The notes under the pieces are model-generated. The model saw only the letters and a program-made list of their open reading frames with translations. It was not told where the DNA came from and did no database searches. Positions 26,001 through 37,390 of a stretch of DNA of 64,000 nucleotides are shown here, piece after piece. Position 1 is the stretch's first letter. Each line of letters opens with the position of its first letter. Source of the stretch: Rhyacichthys aspro (lineage: Eukaryota; Chordata; Actinopteri; Gobiiformes; Rhyacichthyidae); NCBI GenBank assembly GCA_036850595.1, contig CM072168.1:12701982-12765981 (forward strand). The letters are read 5' to 3'. The position numbers and the translations under genes were made by a program.

Positions 26001-28573
26001 TATAAGTGCTTTAAAAAATACAGGTTGTATCGCGCTATCTCCTCACAGTCATGTTGTGTCTGTCTTTGTCTTTGTCAGTGTGAGCTCTGGGAAGTCCCTT
26101 AAATAGTCCTCCACATGCTCCTTCCACGGAAAAGCAGAGAGACAGACAGAGGAGGCAGACAGACAAAGGGTTAGAGAAGGGAAAAGGAAGCAGTAAAAAG
26201 GAGCAGACAGCCTGCATTAGCACACAGAGATGCTATTATTCTGTGTATTCTGTGGGCCCTGGCTTTGACCAGGGTAAATTATAAGGGAACCTAATACAAG
26301 AACAACTTTGCAGAATAAAACTGTTTACACCCAAAAGTATTTGCTTAGAAAACAGCCTTCAAAGGTAGACATATCAGAATAAATGACAACCACGCCTCTG
26401 CTTCCGATCCAGCAACAAAAGGTATGAGGTTTCACACTGAACTATGAGACCAGTCAAACAAGTATAAAAGCGTTTACTTTCATGCATATAGAGTGATATA
26501 ATGAGTGAAGTGCTTATATGTACAGTGTTATGTGGTTGCTGGTTCACCATCGATGTGCCACTGTTAGATGCTGGGGCCACTTTATCAAACTGCTGGAAAA
26601 ATCTGCCATTCACCCTGTAACAATAAACATAGGCTTTTAGCAGTCATTTATAAAACACATCTAGAAAATGGATACAATATTAATAATGTTGGTAATAATT
26701 TCTGTATAGTGGCTATTACAGACATTTTGGAATCTATTTATCACATGTGACCAAGTTTATTTTATGATTCTGGAACCCAATATTAATGTTCACAATCTTC
26801 TAGTGCCCTAAACCACCCTTAAAGTCTGTATTTTGGCTCATTGTCTCCTGCCTTTGTTTTCCTTGTAAAGAATCCAAAGATGTTACTCGCCACATGAAGT
26901 AATCCAATAGTGTATGATTTAACAATAAAGCATGACAAGCTTGTCTAGCCACAAGGAAATAGTTTTTGTGCCTGTGCAAAAACCTTCCATTTGAAAGGGC
27001 CTTTATACATGTCAAAGTCAATCTATTTAACACCACACTAAGTGGCTGCAATTAAGATAATTCAGTCTCTACTGCACAAACCATTTATCCTGAAGACTTT
27101 ATCTCACCATGTTCTGAAAGCATGCATTACTGAATAACTCTATTATCCTATACAAAGAAATGGTTTACTAAGAAGACACTTTAGTAAGTCAGGTTTCACA
27201 TCTGCTTAAAATTTGTAAACCCAATGTCACTCCTTGTTTCCCTTTATAGTTATGGCTGGTATGATTTGCCATCGCACAAAATCTCCATAAATCCATTGCG
27301 CAGGCACAGGGCACTTTCCTTTGTAAAGATTTGGAAACGCTGTTATGTGATGCCACTTCTATAACTAAAATCTGTTGCAGAACAGGAAAGAATTATATCA
27401 GAATTATAACAAACAAAACATCTCTGATGAGAGCTGAGTGAAAATGATCCTGCGTGACCTGAGGTGATCTGGCTTCAGCTGGTCCCTCCTCTTCTGCTCC
27501 TCCTGTTGCCTCCTCTGCTCCTGATGCTCGGCCTGAAATGCACACAGACAGAGAAAAGAAAAATCATTGCACAATTTAATTTGATTTAAGATTATATGTG
27601 CAACACAGCAATTCCACCAACAACCTTTATTCAAAGACCACATATGAGTCAGAAACAAGTAATGCTAATTTAGTAGCAGCATTGCCATTCCTTTGCCTCA
27701 CTCTTCTCTTAGGGTGCTTTCATATTCCTTTCAAATTGCTGTAACACTATACATAGCAAAAAATCCACAGAGGTCATGACAGGGGATGTTGCAGAAATAC
27801 AGCTTTGACGTGAATGTATCACCTCCCACATGTAGCAGCAGCCTGTTAATCATTGTAAGGACATAAGTGCCCTGTGGTGTACAGTATGTCTGCGAGCCAA
27901 AGAAGAGACTGACTTTGGTTTGTACAAACCACCAGAACATCAATCAGGTAAATTCCACTGAAAAAACCTGCTGGTATGAGAAGGAACCAATAACTCGGAA
28001 ATAGTTGGTGCTTGTCTCTGCTGACATCTAGAGGACAAATAATACACCACTACAATGCTGTATATAACTAACACAAGGAATTGCTCCATTCACTGACACT
28101 GATTCTTTGTTAAAATTAAATTGTTAAACAAATCACTTTATGGGAAACTTCTGCATATTGATGTCTTTTTTCGCCTTTAAAGGCAGATCTTTAACTGAGT
28201 GAAGTCCATTTCTCAATTTTCCCTCTGGGATTTGTTAAAAAGAACAAAGAGAATTCATTCCACATCAGGCCCCCCAGAGCTTTCCATCTGGCCCCCCAGC
28301 ACAGAATAAAAAAACAGGTTGAATTCAAACAAAAAAATATAGCTGTTAAAATAACTTAAAGACGACTGAAATTGGGCGTATTTAGCTGTAATGACAGGCT
28401 CACGTGGGCCAGGCTCACTTGAGCTCCCTTGAGCGAGGTTCACTTGAGCCAGGCTCAGTTAAAAGTCTGTCCCCCCCTCGGAGCACCTGTGAAATAACAG
28501 AATGGCCCTCAAGCAAACTTAGTTGATGACCCCTGTCAGCCTCTGGCTCTAACTTCAGCATCCTTCAACTGAT

Positions 28574-28618
<45 letters not shown>

Positions 28619-30170
28619 TCTAAACGTGTCCAAACCATCTTGACCTGGCCTCTCTAACTTTATTTCCTAAAACATCTGACCTGAGCTGTCCCTCTGATGA
28701 ACTCATTTCTGATCCTATCCCTCCTCATTTCTACCAAAGAGAACCTCATCATCTTCAGCTGCCTCCAACTCTTCCTCCAGTTTGTTCCTCAGTGCCACTG
28801 TCTCTGATAGACATTGATTTTTAAAGGACTATTGTACATCATTGCATGTGTAGGTTTTGCAGAGGGTTTGAACACATTAACATGTATTATTTTCTTTACC
28901 TTCTGTCTTTGTGTGTCTTTCATTTTCTGTAGACTCTTCTCTTCTTCTTCTTTTCTTCTTTTGTCAGCCTCGTCCTTTTTCAACTTTTCCAAAAAGATAA
29001 AATATGACTCAGTCATCATTAATGAGAACTCCCCGAAACAATGCATCTCTTCTGTAGGGCTTTAAGTTATAATTTATTGGTGTAAATAGTTTGTCACAGG
29101 GTTAACATGTATTTTCTTGACAATTACATGACATTCTAATAGATTTTTTGCAAAGGAACAACACGGTTTAAACTAATAGTCAATTATGAACATATCAAGT
29201 GGCATGCAAAGAGTGCCTTTATTTTTGATTATAATTAGTTTATGAGTAAAACACTTCTTACGTTTCCTTAAACAAGGCAGATTTGAATGCATTGAGTTTC
29301 TGAGTCCTACTGAGTGGACATGACTCATACCTTCTTCTGAAGTTTGGAGCAACGCTGTTCTGTCTGTTGCCTCCCTCTGGCTTCAGCCAATGTCACACTG
29401 CCTCCTTAAGTTAATTTGTCATCAGTAAAAGTGCTGAATAAAATTGCATAACTTTGCATGGAAAATGGTCTACCCAGTCTCTCTGGATTCATGTGCACTG
29501 GAGCAGCTCTGCTTGTCTCCTGCAGTCTTTGAAGCTCCTGCTCTTCCCTCTGGGCCACTACAGAAACACAATATATGATCTATTTTTCTTTTAATATAGA
29601 CATGTTGTATAATACTAAGTGACCTTCCTGCAGTCACTTACTCGATGTCAACTTGTTTCTACGAGACTCATCAGGTGCGATCATGGTGTATCCATTAGAA
29701 CTGAGTGGAGAACAAAAACAAAATAAAGATTATATTCCATCTGTAGCCAGCCTCTGTACAATCACAAGACATACATTTGAAACGTTGCACATTATGACAG
29801 ATTTATGCAAAGACCCAAATTTATAACTCTACAATGGCTACTCCACATTTTCTATCCATATGCGTATTCATATTTACTATGGACCGTAAAGGCAACATAT
29901 TCCTTTCATATTCTATGAAACGAAAGTGAAAGGAAAGAGTGCCATTTTTTTTTCTCTCAAACGAAACAAATTTTTAAACAAATCAAACATTACAAGATAG
30001 TTAAAGTCAGTAAAGAGTCTTTTCATCACATTTTCAAGTCTAACTCTTGAAGCTTTTTATGTGACTTACTACTGAGGCTGATGCTGTCTGTCAGGAGAAT
30101 TCGTAGATATATTGTTTTTGGAGTTTGTCCCATTGTCCAGTTGGTTTTGTTGGTTCTGGTAAGGATCCAT
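23084..30170 (-). CDS. epsti1: Epithelial-stromal interaction protein 1
   Basis: EPSTI1 is an interferon-inducible, highly charged coiled-coil protein linked to macrophage polarisation and tumour invasion; its biochemical role is poorly known. Coding exons on the - strand are 30070-30170 (ATG), 29642-29700, 29474-29557, 29331-29404, 28900-28983, 27459-27532 and 23084-23273 (TAA). All phases join, giving 221 residues. Diagnostic matches to mammalian EPSTI1 are NGYTMIAPDESRRN (human AYTLIAPNINRRN), RAAPVHMNPERLGG (human RAKPVHLVPRRLGG), SLQKMKDTQRQK, and the C-terminal VNSAFLDRLESKS (human VNNAFLDRLQGKS). The middle (about residues 105-158) is K/E/Q/R-rich and predicted coiled coil. It is shorter than the human protein. 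An extra exon at 26548-26614 may be alternative. Confidence 0.9.
23395..23460. repeat. 15-bp tandem repeat
   Basis: The unit CATAACATAATGTAA is repeated three to four times, the last copy diverged. It sits about 120 bp upstream of the terminal epsti1 exon on the transcribed (-) strand. Confidence 0.9.
24110..24285 (+). mobile_element. hAT-like repeat fragment, copy D
   Basis: It shares the blocks CAGAGGATTAAAGGTTGTCA, CTCAATTTCAG and CCAGTTGATAATCACTG with the copy at 49.7 kb. It lacks the GGGGGGCC segment. It lies in an epsti1 intron. Confidence 0.6.
24335..24635 (+). mobile_element. hAT-like non-autonomous repeat, copy A
   Basis: An internal minisatellite of GAGCCTG(G/T)CTCAAGTGA-type units is followed by GCTCAATTTCAGTCGTCTTT, then GGGGGGCCGGAAGGAAAGC and an end reading CACCAGTTGATGATCTCTG. 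The end, read in reverse, begins CAGAGATCATCAACTGG, which resembles the CAGTGRTYNTCAACTGG termini of hAT elements. Further copies lie at 24.1, 28.3 and 49.7 kb. Confidence 0.65.
26548..26614 (-). CDS. epsti1: Alternative epsti1 exon (duplicate of terminal exon start)
   Basis: A 67-nt segment is bounded by acceptor TTACAG and donor GTGAAC. It accepts phase 2 like the terminal exon at 23273, and both open with AG|GGTGAA, encoding R-V-N. The peptide VNGRFFQQFDK resembles VNSAFLDRLES in position and pattern. It ends in phase 0, whereas the terminal exon needs phase 2. Using both in series would therefore reach a stop after about a dozen codons. The two look like alternative rather than consecutive exons. 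Confidence 0.45.
28255..28535 (-). mobile_element. hAT-like non-autonomous repeat, copy B
   Basis: This is the reverse-orientation copy of the 24.3 kb element. On the - strand it has CTCAAGTGA-type minisatellite units, CAATTTCAGTCGTCTTTAAG and CTGGGGGGCCAGATGGAAAG in the same order. It lies in the epsti1 intron between the exons at 28900 and 27532. Confidence 0.65.
28575..28616. repeat. (AT)n microsatellite
   Basis: About 20 uninterrupted AT dinucleotides in an epsti1 intron. Confidence 0.97.
29917..29936. promoter_or_regulatory. IRF/ISRE-like element in epsti1 intron 1
   Basis: GAAACGAAAGTGAAAGGAAA contains GAAAGTGAAA, the core spacing bound by IRF and ISGF3 factors, within a run of four GAAA units. 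It lies between coding exon 1 (30070) and exon 2 (29700). EPSTI1 is a known interferon-stimulated gene, so this is a plausible enhancer or internal promoter element. Function is inferred. Confidence 0.5.
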
Positions 30171-30547
30171 CTCTTTAAAAAAATATAGAGCTGATGTTGT
30201 CGGTAATAGTGGCTGTATGGGAACTATCCCAGGTGCAGTCTAAATGGATTTACAGTGAGTCAGCTGAATAATGCATTGTAGCGATGGGCATGGTCAATCC
30301 TACGTCACCTGCTGGAAAAGGAGAGGGCTTTACTTTTAAGGGCTAAGCATGGCTGTATTATTAGAACTCTTGTAAGACATCAATGGGGCTAGGCTGTTTT
30401 AGCTTTTTTATTTATATTGCTGATCTGTAATTAGTTCTATATTTTAATGCATTCATACTGTTTGTGTATTGAACTGAAAATTAGAAAAGTCTGGTGCATT
30501 TTAAAAAAAACAAACTAACAAAACACCCATTCAGATTCAAAAAGTCA

Positions 30548-30553
30548 TTTATT
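30548..30553 (-). terminator. Candidate poly(A) signal of idh1
   Basis: AATAAA on the - strand, about 710 nt after the idh1 stop codon. It is followed on that strand by a T/GT-rich stretch (TGGGTGTTTTGTTAG). It would end the idh1 mRNA less than 400 bp from the epsti1 start codon, which lies downstream on the same strand. Confidence 0.5.
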
Positions 30554-31262
30554 ATGAGCTTTATGTCTGGAATGAACAAGTTTAGTTAATGAGGACGACA
30601 CTCTTCTGGCAGGATATGCATTACGAACATACTGTATATTACACATACACACATGCAAATGAAGGACAAATAAATATTCCAATTCCTTTAAACAACAGTT
30701 TAAAACAGGTTATATTGTTAATGCAGTTTGTTTTCCAACACAGTTAGAATTTGATTTATTATTTTAGATGTTATAAAATAGACTGTGTGACAGTGTTTAC
30801 AGTTTGTGTGATAATGACACTTGAACTTGGGCTATGATGCCTTGAGAAGTAGGAAATACAGAAGAACAGTGAGTGACTACTGAGACATTTCCTCTGACAA
30901 AATCTATCCTGGAAAACAATAAGAATATTGTATGATTCAGGGAAAACAGTGTAAATTATTAAAATGTTCACTGACCCCTTTGCTGATACTTTCATGTTGG
31001 CATTTAAAACTGTCCCAAGAGTAGCATTTGTTACCGTTTAAGAGAAAGGTTGGCCTACATGGATTAGAAGCTGCCATTCCTCCTTCTTCTGGACAAGGCA
31101 CTGTGTGTGCTGGACTGGTTTCATCTTTTCAGGAGACTAAAGGTCACTTTCGTTGACTTCATTCTTACCTTGGCCTAAAGCTCCTGCTGCTGTGTATATT
31201 GGTGTGTTCATGAGCCTGTTTTGGAGGTGTGTGTCCCTGTGTTAACTGCCCAGTAGGTGGTC

Positions 31263-34200
31263 TCACAGCTTAGGCTGGTTGGCCATCTTAGCCTTCAGGT
31301 TCTCAGCCAGTTTGTCAAGAAACTCAAAGGTGTTTAAGTAGTCAGCACGTGTTACACTGCAAAAACAGCAGAGAAACCATAACTTTATCATAAGAGTGGA
31401 GGAAGAAAACAAAGCTTTTAGGCTGGCTGAAAGATCTATGTATCACATAACATTATCAACTTTTCTTCTAATTTTCTTAAAATGAAAAACTTACTTAGGC
31501 AGCCCTTTGATGCAGATAGCCAAGTCTTTTGTCATGAACCCAGCCTCAATAGTTTCAATACAAACGGCTTCCAGGGCTTCAGCAAAATACTTCAGTTCTT
31601 CATTGTTGTCCAGCTTTGCTCTGTGGAGCAAACCTCGTGTCCATGCAAAGATGGAGGCTGTAAGATATTCACAGGTGGTTACTTAAGATTGGTGAATTCA
31701 GTTACATTTACATGAAGAGCACTCATCAGCTTTGTTACCTATTGGATTAGTGGAGGTTTCTTTGCCCTGCTGATGCTGTCTGTAGTGGCGGGTAACTGTG
31801 CCATGAGCAGCCTCAGACTCCACTGTCCGTCCATCGGGACACACCAGCACACTGGTCATCATACCAAGGGACCCATATCCTGAAACAAAATGAAAACACT
31901 TAAAACAAATGATGACTGTGGAGCTGAGAGTTTCCTTTTCACCTTAAACTATGAGCAGCACATATAGCCATTCTCACCAACCTTGTGCCACTGAATCGGA
32001 CTGTACATCCCCATCATAGTTCTTGCAGGCCCAAATGAAGCCTCCCTCCGATTTCATGGCCTGGGCCACCATATCATCAATCAGACGGTGCTCATACCAG
32101 ATGCCTTTAGCCTCAAACTGAGCATGGTATTCCCTGGAAAACAAGAGACACGGAGAAAATGTCTTAACGTAATACATTAAAAGAAAAGGATGAGAAAAAC
32201 TGTTGTTACTAATTCAGTATTGGAATAGTTTGTGCAGTGTGGCAGTCTTTACTTCTCATAGATCTCTTGAAAGATGTCTTTAAATCGTCCATCATATTTC
32301 TTGAGGATGGTGTTCTTGGTGCTGAGGTAGAGAGGCCAGCTTTTGTTTAAAGCCATCTGGAATGAGCTGTGAGCAAAGTCTCTGATGGATTTATCAGTAT
32401 TGTACATACCCAAGGCTACACCACCTGTGCCTGAACACAGAAATACACAATTATACAGCAAACTCTTGCTGTTTTTGTATAGAATCAATTTTTAAAAACA
32501 ATTCTTTTTATGTTTTCATGATAATTCTATATTTATATTTTATTCAAGATCTAGCGATATAAATAATAATTACATGGGGCTTGAGATTTCCATCAAATGT
32601 GACTTTTTCATGCATCTGACTATTACACTATTTTGGTCTTTCTTTGATCTCAAGAAAACAAAAACATTTTCCTCGCATTCATAAAAGAACAGAATGGAAT
32701 AGTGGCTGCTTTGGATGTCTGTAATCTTTAAACTTTGCTAAACACACTTATTTATACCCATAAATGTGCATATGACTAAAACCACTCTCATGATATTTAG
32801 TTAAAAAAGATCCTGTATATATTTTCTTTTCTTTTTTCTTACCTTGAAACTCATGGATAAGATACTTGACTGGCTCTCCATTAGTTGGTGTATATGTCAT
32901 CTCAACTTTCCCGGGCCCAGGCACCACAAAGTCTGTGGCTTTGTACTAGAGGAGAAACAATTAACAAGTTTTATGCTTATCTCAAAATATATTTACATTT
33001 ATTTTAAGAACTGAACTCAGCAACTGCTTTATGAGACAAACACATTTCATTCATATACATTTTTGACTGATCTAAGTTTAACAGACAGTGTTAGTATCAC
33101 AATGATGAAAATCTCAACCGATAAAAAGCCTGAAACGAATTGTCCAACAAGATACTGTATGTCATCGGAGCATACCCCAGTCATATCTCTTGTGTCCATG
33201 TGATATTGTGTAACCAGACCTGTCTCTTTCACCCATAAATAAAGAGCTATTGACTTTGGCACAGAGCCATAACCTGACTGATTCTGTGAAGTGCCTGCTC
33301 TAAAGACAGAGGACAAAGAACAGCAATGAACAGCAGATAATTATTGACTGAGTTACTCCTAACAACACTAAAATGTTTCATATATACTCTTATGGGATTT
33401 ATCAGTGAGACAGCAGTCAACTTGAGCAGCATTTCTTAATGTTCTTAAAGTATCTTCTGCCTATCGTAAAAAAGTGGAGAGCAGATTTGTCAAGAGTTGT
33501 GTTCTTACAAGAGTTACATAGACCTGTAATAAACCAACAAAAACCACCTGTACTAGAGTGCAAGAATGTGTTTTTTTCTTTTTTGTGTTGGGAAACAACC
33601 AAAATTACTTAAACCCTGAATATTTTAACTGATTTTGTGTTGTCTGTGATTATCCAGTGAATCAATGGCATACCTGGTCTCCATGGGCATGCCTTCCAAT
33701 GATGATGGGCTTAGTCCAGCCAGGCACCAGACGAGGGATGTTCTTACAAATGATGGCCTCCCTGAACACTGTCCCGCCCAGTATGTTTCGAATGGTCCCA
33801 TTGGGCGATCGCCACATCTGTTTCAGTTTGAACTCTTCAACGCGCTTCTCGTCTGGCGTGATGGTGGCACACTTAATGCCCACATTGTAACGACGGACTG
33901 CCTCTGCTGAATCAACTGTCACCTGATCGTTTGTTGCGTCTCGGTTCTCTATGCCCAGGTCATAGCTGTATCGAAAAAAAGAAAATAACAAATAAATATA
34001 ATATGTAGGTTGAAAAACATTAAATGCACTACAAACATTCTCTCAGTTTTTCTCAATTTAAAAATCAGGTCAGAGTGTAATGCTTTTGGATTAGAAACAT
34101 AGCATAAACCATTTGCCTTAAAACAGAGGTATGGCTGCAGTCTAGGAGGAGCAGTGATTATTAACGCTTAATTAGTCACTGCTGCACTTGTGGAGTTTCA

Positions 34201-35603
34201 ATAAAAAGCAGAGTGGCCATATGCCACAGTGTCACATGGAAAGTTCCAAGGTTGGTAGACTTAAAAATTAAAAGCAAACTTATGAATGAACAAACATGGT
34301 TGTGCTTGCTGCTTGAGTAATCTTAAATTGCTTGCTCTTTAGCTACCTAATTATATTTTCAGGCTAGACCTTATACAGTGTTTATATAGGAACTGTCATT
34401 AACTTCCTGTCCTACTTTGTTTAAAATATTGACTGCCCTAACTCTCTTTTTTTTACATGTGTGAATTGCTTCTGTGTAGCACAAAAAAGACAAAGGAAAC
34501 AAGGAATGAACTGTGCAATAAATGTTGAACTGCAGCCAAGATAAGATAACAGATTGCTTAACTTTTGAGAATCCTGTTGAACACAAGTGCATTTTGACCA
34601 TACATATTTAACCTCAAAATCAGGCCATTTGCTTCAGGGCTTGGGATTCCTTGAGCACTCAATTGGCTTTGTTTGAAAGCTCTTATGACCTTTCACCCAG
34701 ATTTGTTCATTGAAAGCTGATGCCAGGCCACAAAAATGTGCTGCTGAACAAAGCATGACTAAGAAGATGCACCATAAACAAGGATGTGTAAGAATTTGAT
34801 GTGCATCCTGATAGATTATTTTTTACCAATTTCTACAATCACAGCAAAAAATGAAAAAAATATAAAAAGGTCAGTGATGTGATCCTACCTTATATGCAAT
34901 TTCCTGTTTTTAAGGTGTTTTAGTTTGTATTTTGTGTGTTGTGCTGTCTATGACATAGTGAGTTGTCTTATGTATATAGTTATTCTATACTGTGTGATAA
35001 TAAAAACAAACAGTGGTCCCTTGCATTATGTGGTCTCTTGGCCTGAATGTCAAGAGACTTTGAACAGCAGAGATTTGTAGTAGGTTTTACAATGTGCAAA
35101 AAAAAGAGGATTGCACAACCACCTCTATGAAATGCTTACAAAAGTATGGACACAGCCGAGTTACAAAGTCATGTAAGCACTTTATCAAATAAAGAAATTA
35201 TTATCAAATAAAGAAATTACCACTGTAGTCACCAGTCAACCAGGCACAATAGAAGTTAAAAAGATTATTTGATTATAAATCCATCATAATGTCAATGAGA
35301 ATAAATAGAAACAGGAAAAGCTTCAAATCTCAGCCCTGCAGGAAGGATCAGATTCCGTCACCTGTTTAAGGCCAAACAGTGGTAATAGTCCAAGTGACCA
35401 TTGTGCAAACTGAATGACCATGAAAGACTGGTCTAGGAGCCTGCTTCACTGCATGTGGTAACTGCAGCAAGGTGTTACTACCTGTGCATGTCCAGCTCCA
35501 GGTAGGGGAAAATGAGCTTCTCCTTGATGAGGTCCCAGATGACTCGAGTCATTTCATCTCCCTGCATCTCCACTACTGAACCGGCTTTGATCTTCTGAGA
35601 CAT
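31263..35603 (-). CDS. idh1: Isocitrate dehydrogenase [NADP+], cytosolic/peroxisomal
   Basis: It oxidatively decarboxylates isocitrate to 2-oxoglutarate while making NADPH. Eight coding exons on the - strand are 35482-35603, 33674-33965, 32843-32945, 32253-32430, 31982-32133, 31739-31879, 31495-31657 and 31263-31356. Phases join without error to exactly 414 residues, the human IDH1 length. Visible landmarks are MQGDEMTRVIW near the N-terminus, SPNGTIRNILGGTVFRE (substrate loop), GRHAHGDQ carrying the catalytic Arg132 equivalent, WYEHRLIDDMVAQ (Mg-binding region), NYDGDVQSD and AAHGTVTRHYR (NADP binding). VVPGPGKVEMTYTP identifies IDH1 rather than mitochondrial IDH2, and there is no transit peptide. 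Residue 135 is His where human IDH1 has Tyr (IDH2 also has His). The C-terminus is PKL instead of the usual AKL peroxisomal signal. Confidence 0.98.
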
Positions 35604-36501
35604 CTTTGAAGCTGTAGACAGAAATCAAACACACATTTAAATGACAAATATACATAAGAACTTTTGCATTACAAAAAACATTAGAAATATGAGGAACAGT
35701 ACAAGATGAATATCACACAATCATAATCAGGTTTACTGTCAGGTAAGGTGAAAAGTTAGTACAAAGTTGAAAATAGTACAAAGGTGTTGTTTTGGCACAT
35801 ACAGAAAACAGAAATAACAAAGTTAGACATTAAAAACAACAAAGATAAATATTATAAGCTATTAAAAATTAAATCAGCTAAGAATTTACAAGAACGTGCC
35901 CAGTAAAAAAGGTAAGACTACAAGAAAGATTGATTGTAAAACTTTATAATTTGAAAAATGTTCAACTACTACTTACTATTGAAATTACCCGTGATCCTTT
36001 CAGCCAAAGAAAGCCAAATAAAACGATTTTTCATGTTGCGTAATTTAACAATGTTTGCATTGACGCACACTTGACCGGTGCAGATTTTTGGGAGGTGTTG
36101 GGGGAAATCGCAGGAAACATGAAAAGTTGCATAAGTGTGTAGATTGCCTGACGGTGGTATGACAGGGAGGAGACTGTGGAAGCCAAAGGCAAAAAGGCAG
36201 TCCGTCAAGTTTGCTAGGGCTAGCAGGATGTTATCCTGGTAGAACAAATAAGCCTAAAAGTAATCAGTAAAAATTATACGATATAGAGGCCTGTGCGTTG
36301 TGTGTTGTGCAACAGGGAAAGGGCTAATGTGGGCCACTTGTCTGTATGTCTGAACCAATAAGACTTAGTTGTAGGCTTTGTTGTATTTGTAGAATGACTA
36401 AAGCTAACAACAAAAAGATGTGGAATTAGATAAGACTCCCACAACACACTCTTAAGTGCGACGCCATTGCATCAGCTAACTGCATTTAAGGATTATCTTA
36501 C

Positions 36502-36605
36502 CTTACTTAATTTGACGATCCAATTGACCGAGGAGCAGAGGCTGGATATTTCCCGTGCGTTACCGTGGGTTGAATGGGCTGAAGGCTGCTCGGACTGCGT
36601 CTAAG
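36502..36605 (-). other. idh1: 5' non-coding exon of idh1
   Basis: A GC-richer segment on the - strand ends at a consensus donor (AAG|GTAAGA at 36501). The first coding exon starts with an untranslated CTTCAAAG after an acceptor at 35612, so an upstream non-coding exon is required and this is the best candidate. The transcription start is not defined by sequence. Confidence 0.5.
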
Positions 36606-36760
36606 GGAGCGGCGAGTACCGGCTTCCTCCTCCTGAGGTTACGGAAATGGTGGTGGCCAATCACAAAAGAGGAGTACGCTCCTCAGCCATTCAGACAAGC
36701 CCACAAATAATGGGGGAGGGTAGTTAGTGCTGCGTCTGCTGATTGGTTCAAGGGGAAGAA
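36600..36760 (-). promoter_or_regulatory. idh1 promoter region
   Basis: It lies immediately upstream of the non-coding exon. It contains CCAAT boxes in both orientations (36657-36661 on +; ATTGG at 36742-36746, i.e. CCAAT on -). There is no clear TATA box, and the local GC content is raised. Confidence 0.4.
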
Positions 36761-36917
36761 AGGCCCGTGTCAACAAATCATTTACTCAAAATTGATAAAT
36801 AGATTCATGCATTAACTATTGCTTTTAAGACTTTTTCAGAAGTTTAAACAGTTTAGAGACGTAATCCTTTTCATCCCTCCTTTCTATTTTGCAGGCTAAT
36901 TTGGATAAAGCAACATT

Positions 36918-37390
36918 GAAAACCTTTTTTTTTTTTTTTTTGGGGCAAATTTTTTTTTTTCAAAGTTGCCCAAAAAACATATTTTTTTGGACAACTAAAA
37001 AAAAATAAAAATTCTTAGTTTTTGAGTTGCTGAGTTTAATTGTTGTTGTTTTAATTGTCCAAAAAAAGAAATTTTTTGGGGGCAACTAAGATTTTATTTT
37101 TATTTTTTTAATTATGCCCCCCCCCCCAAGTACTTGAGTTGCCCCCCCCCCACAAAAAAAAATAAAATAAAAAATCAGTTGCCTCAAAAAAAAAAAAAAA
37201 AAAAAATTCTGAGTTGTCCACAAAAAAATTTTTTTTCTGAGTTGCCCCCCAAAAAATTATGCCCCCCCCCCCCCCAAAAAAAAAGAAAACAAAAACAAAC
37301 AAACATTTTTTTCTGAGTTGCCCAAAAAAAGAAAAAAAAAATCTGAGTAGCCCCCCAAAAAAATTTTTTTTGAGTTGCCCAAAAAATGTA
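36918..37390. repeat. Homopolymer-rich degenerate VNTR
   Basis: About ten imperfect units combine GAGTTGCCC(C)n, poly-A (6-20), poly-T (6-12) and TCT before the next GAGTTG. C runs reach 14 and A runs over 20. Long open frames across it are simple-sequence artefacts. It lies between the idh1 promoter and the kcnh8 leader. Confidence 0.85.

Noticed and set aside
27404..27658. Single 84-codon - strand frame as a separate gene
   Set aside because: Only 27459-27532 is coding, as an internal epsti1 exon; the flanks are intron read-through.
35969..36247. 92-codon - strand frame in idh1 intron 1
   Set aside because: idh1 is complete without it and it has no similarity to any family I know.
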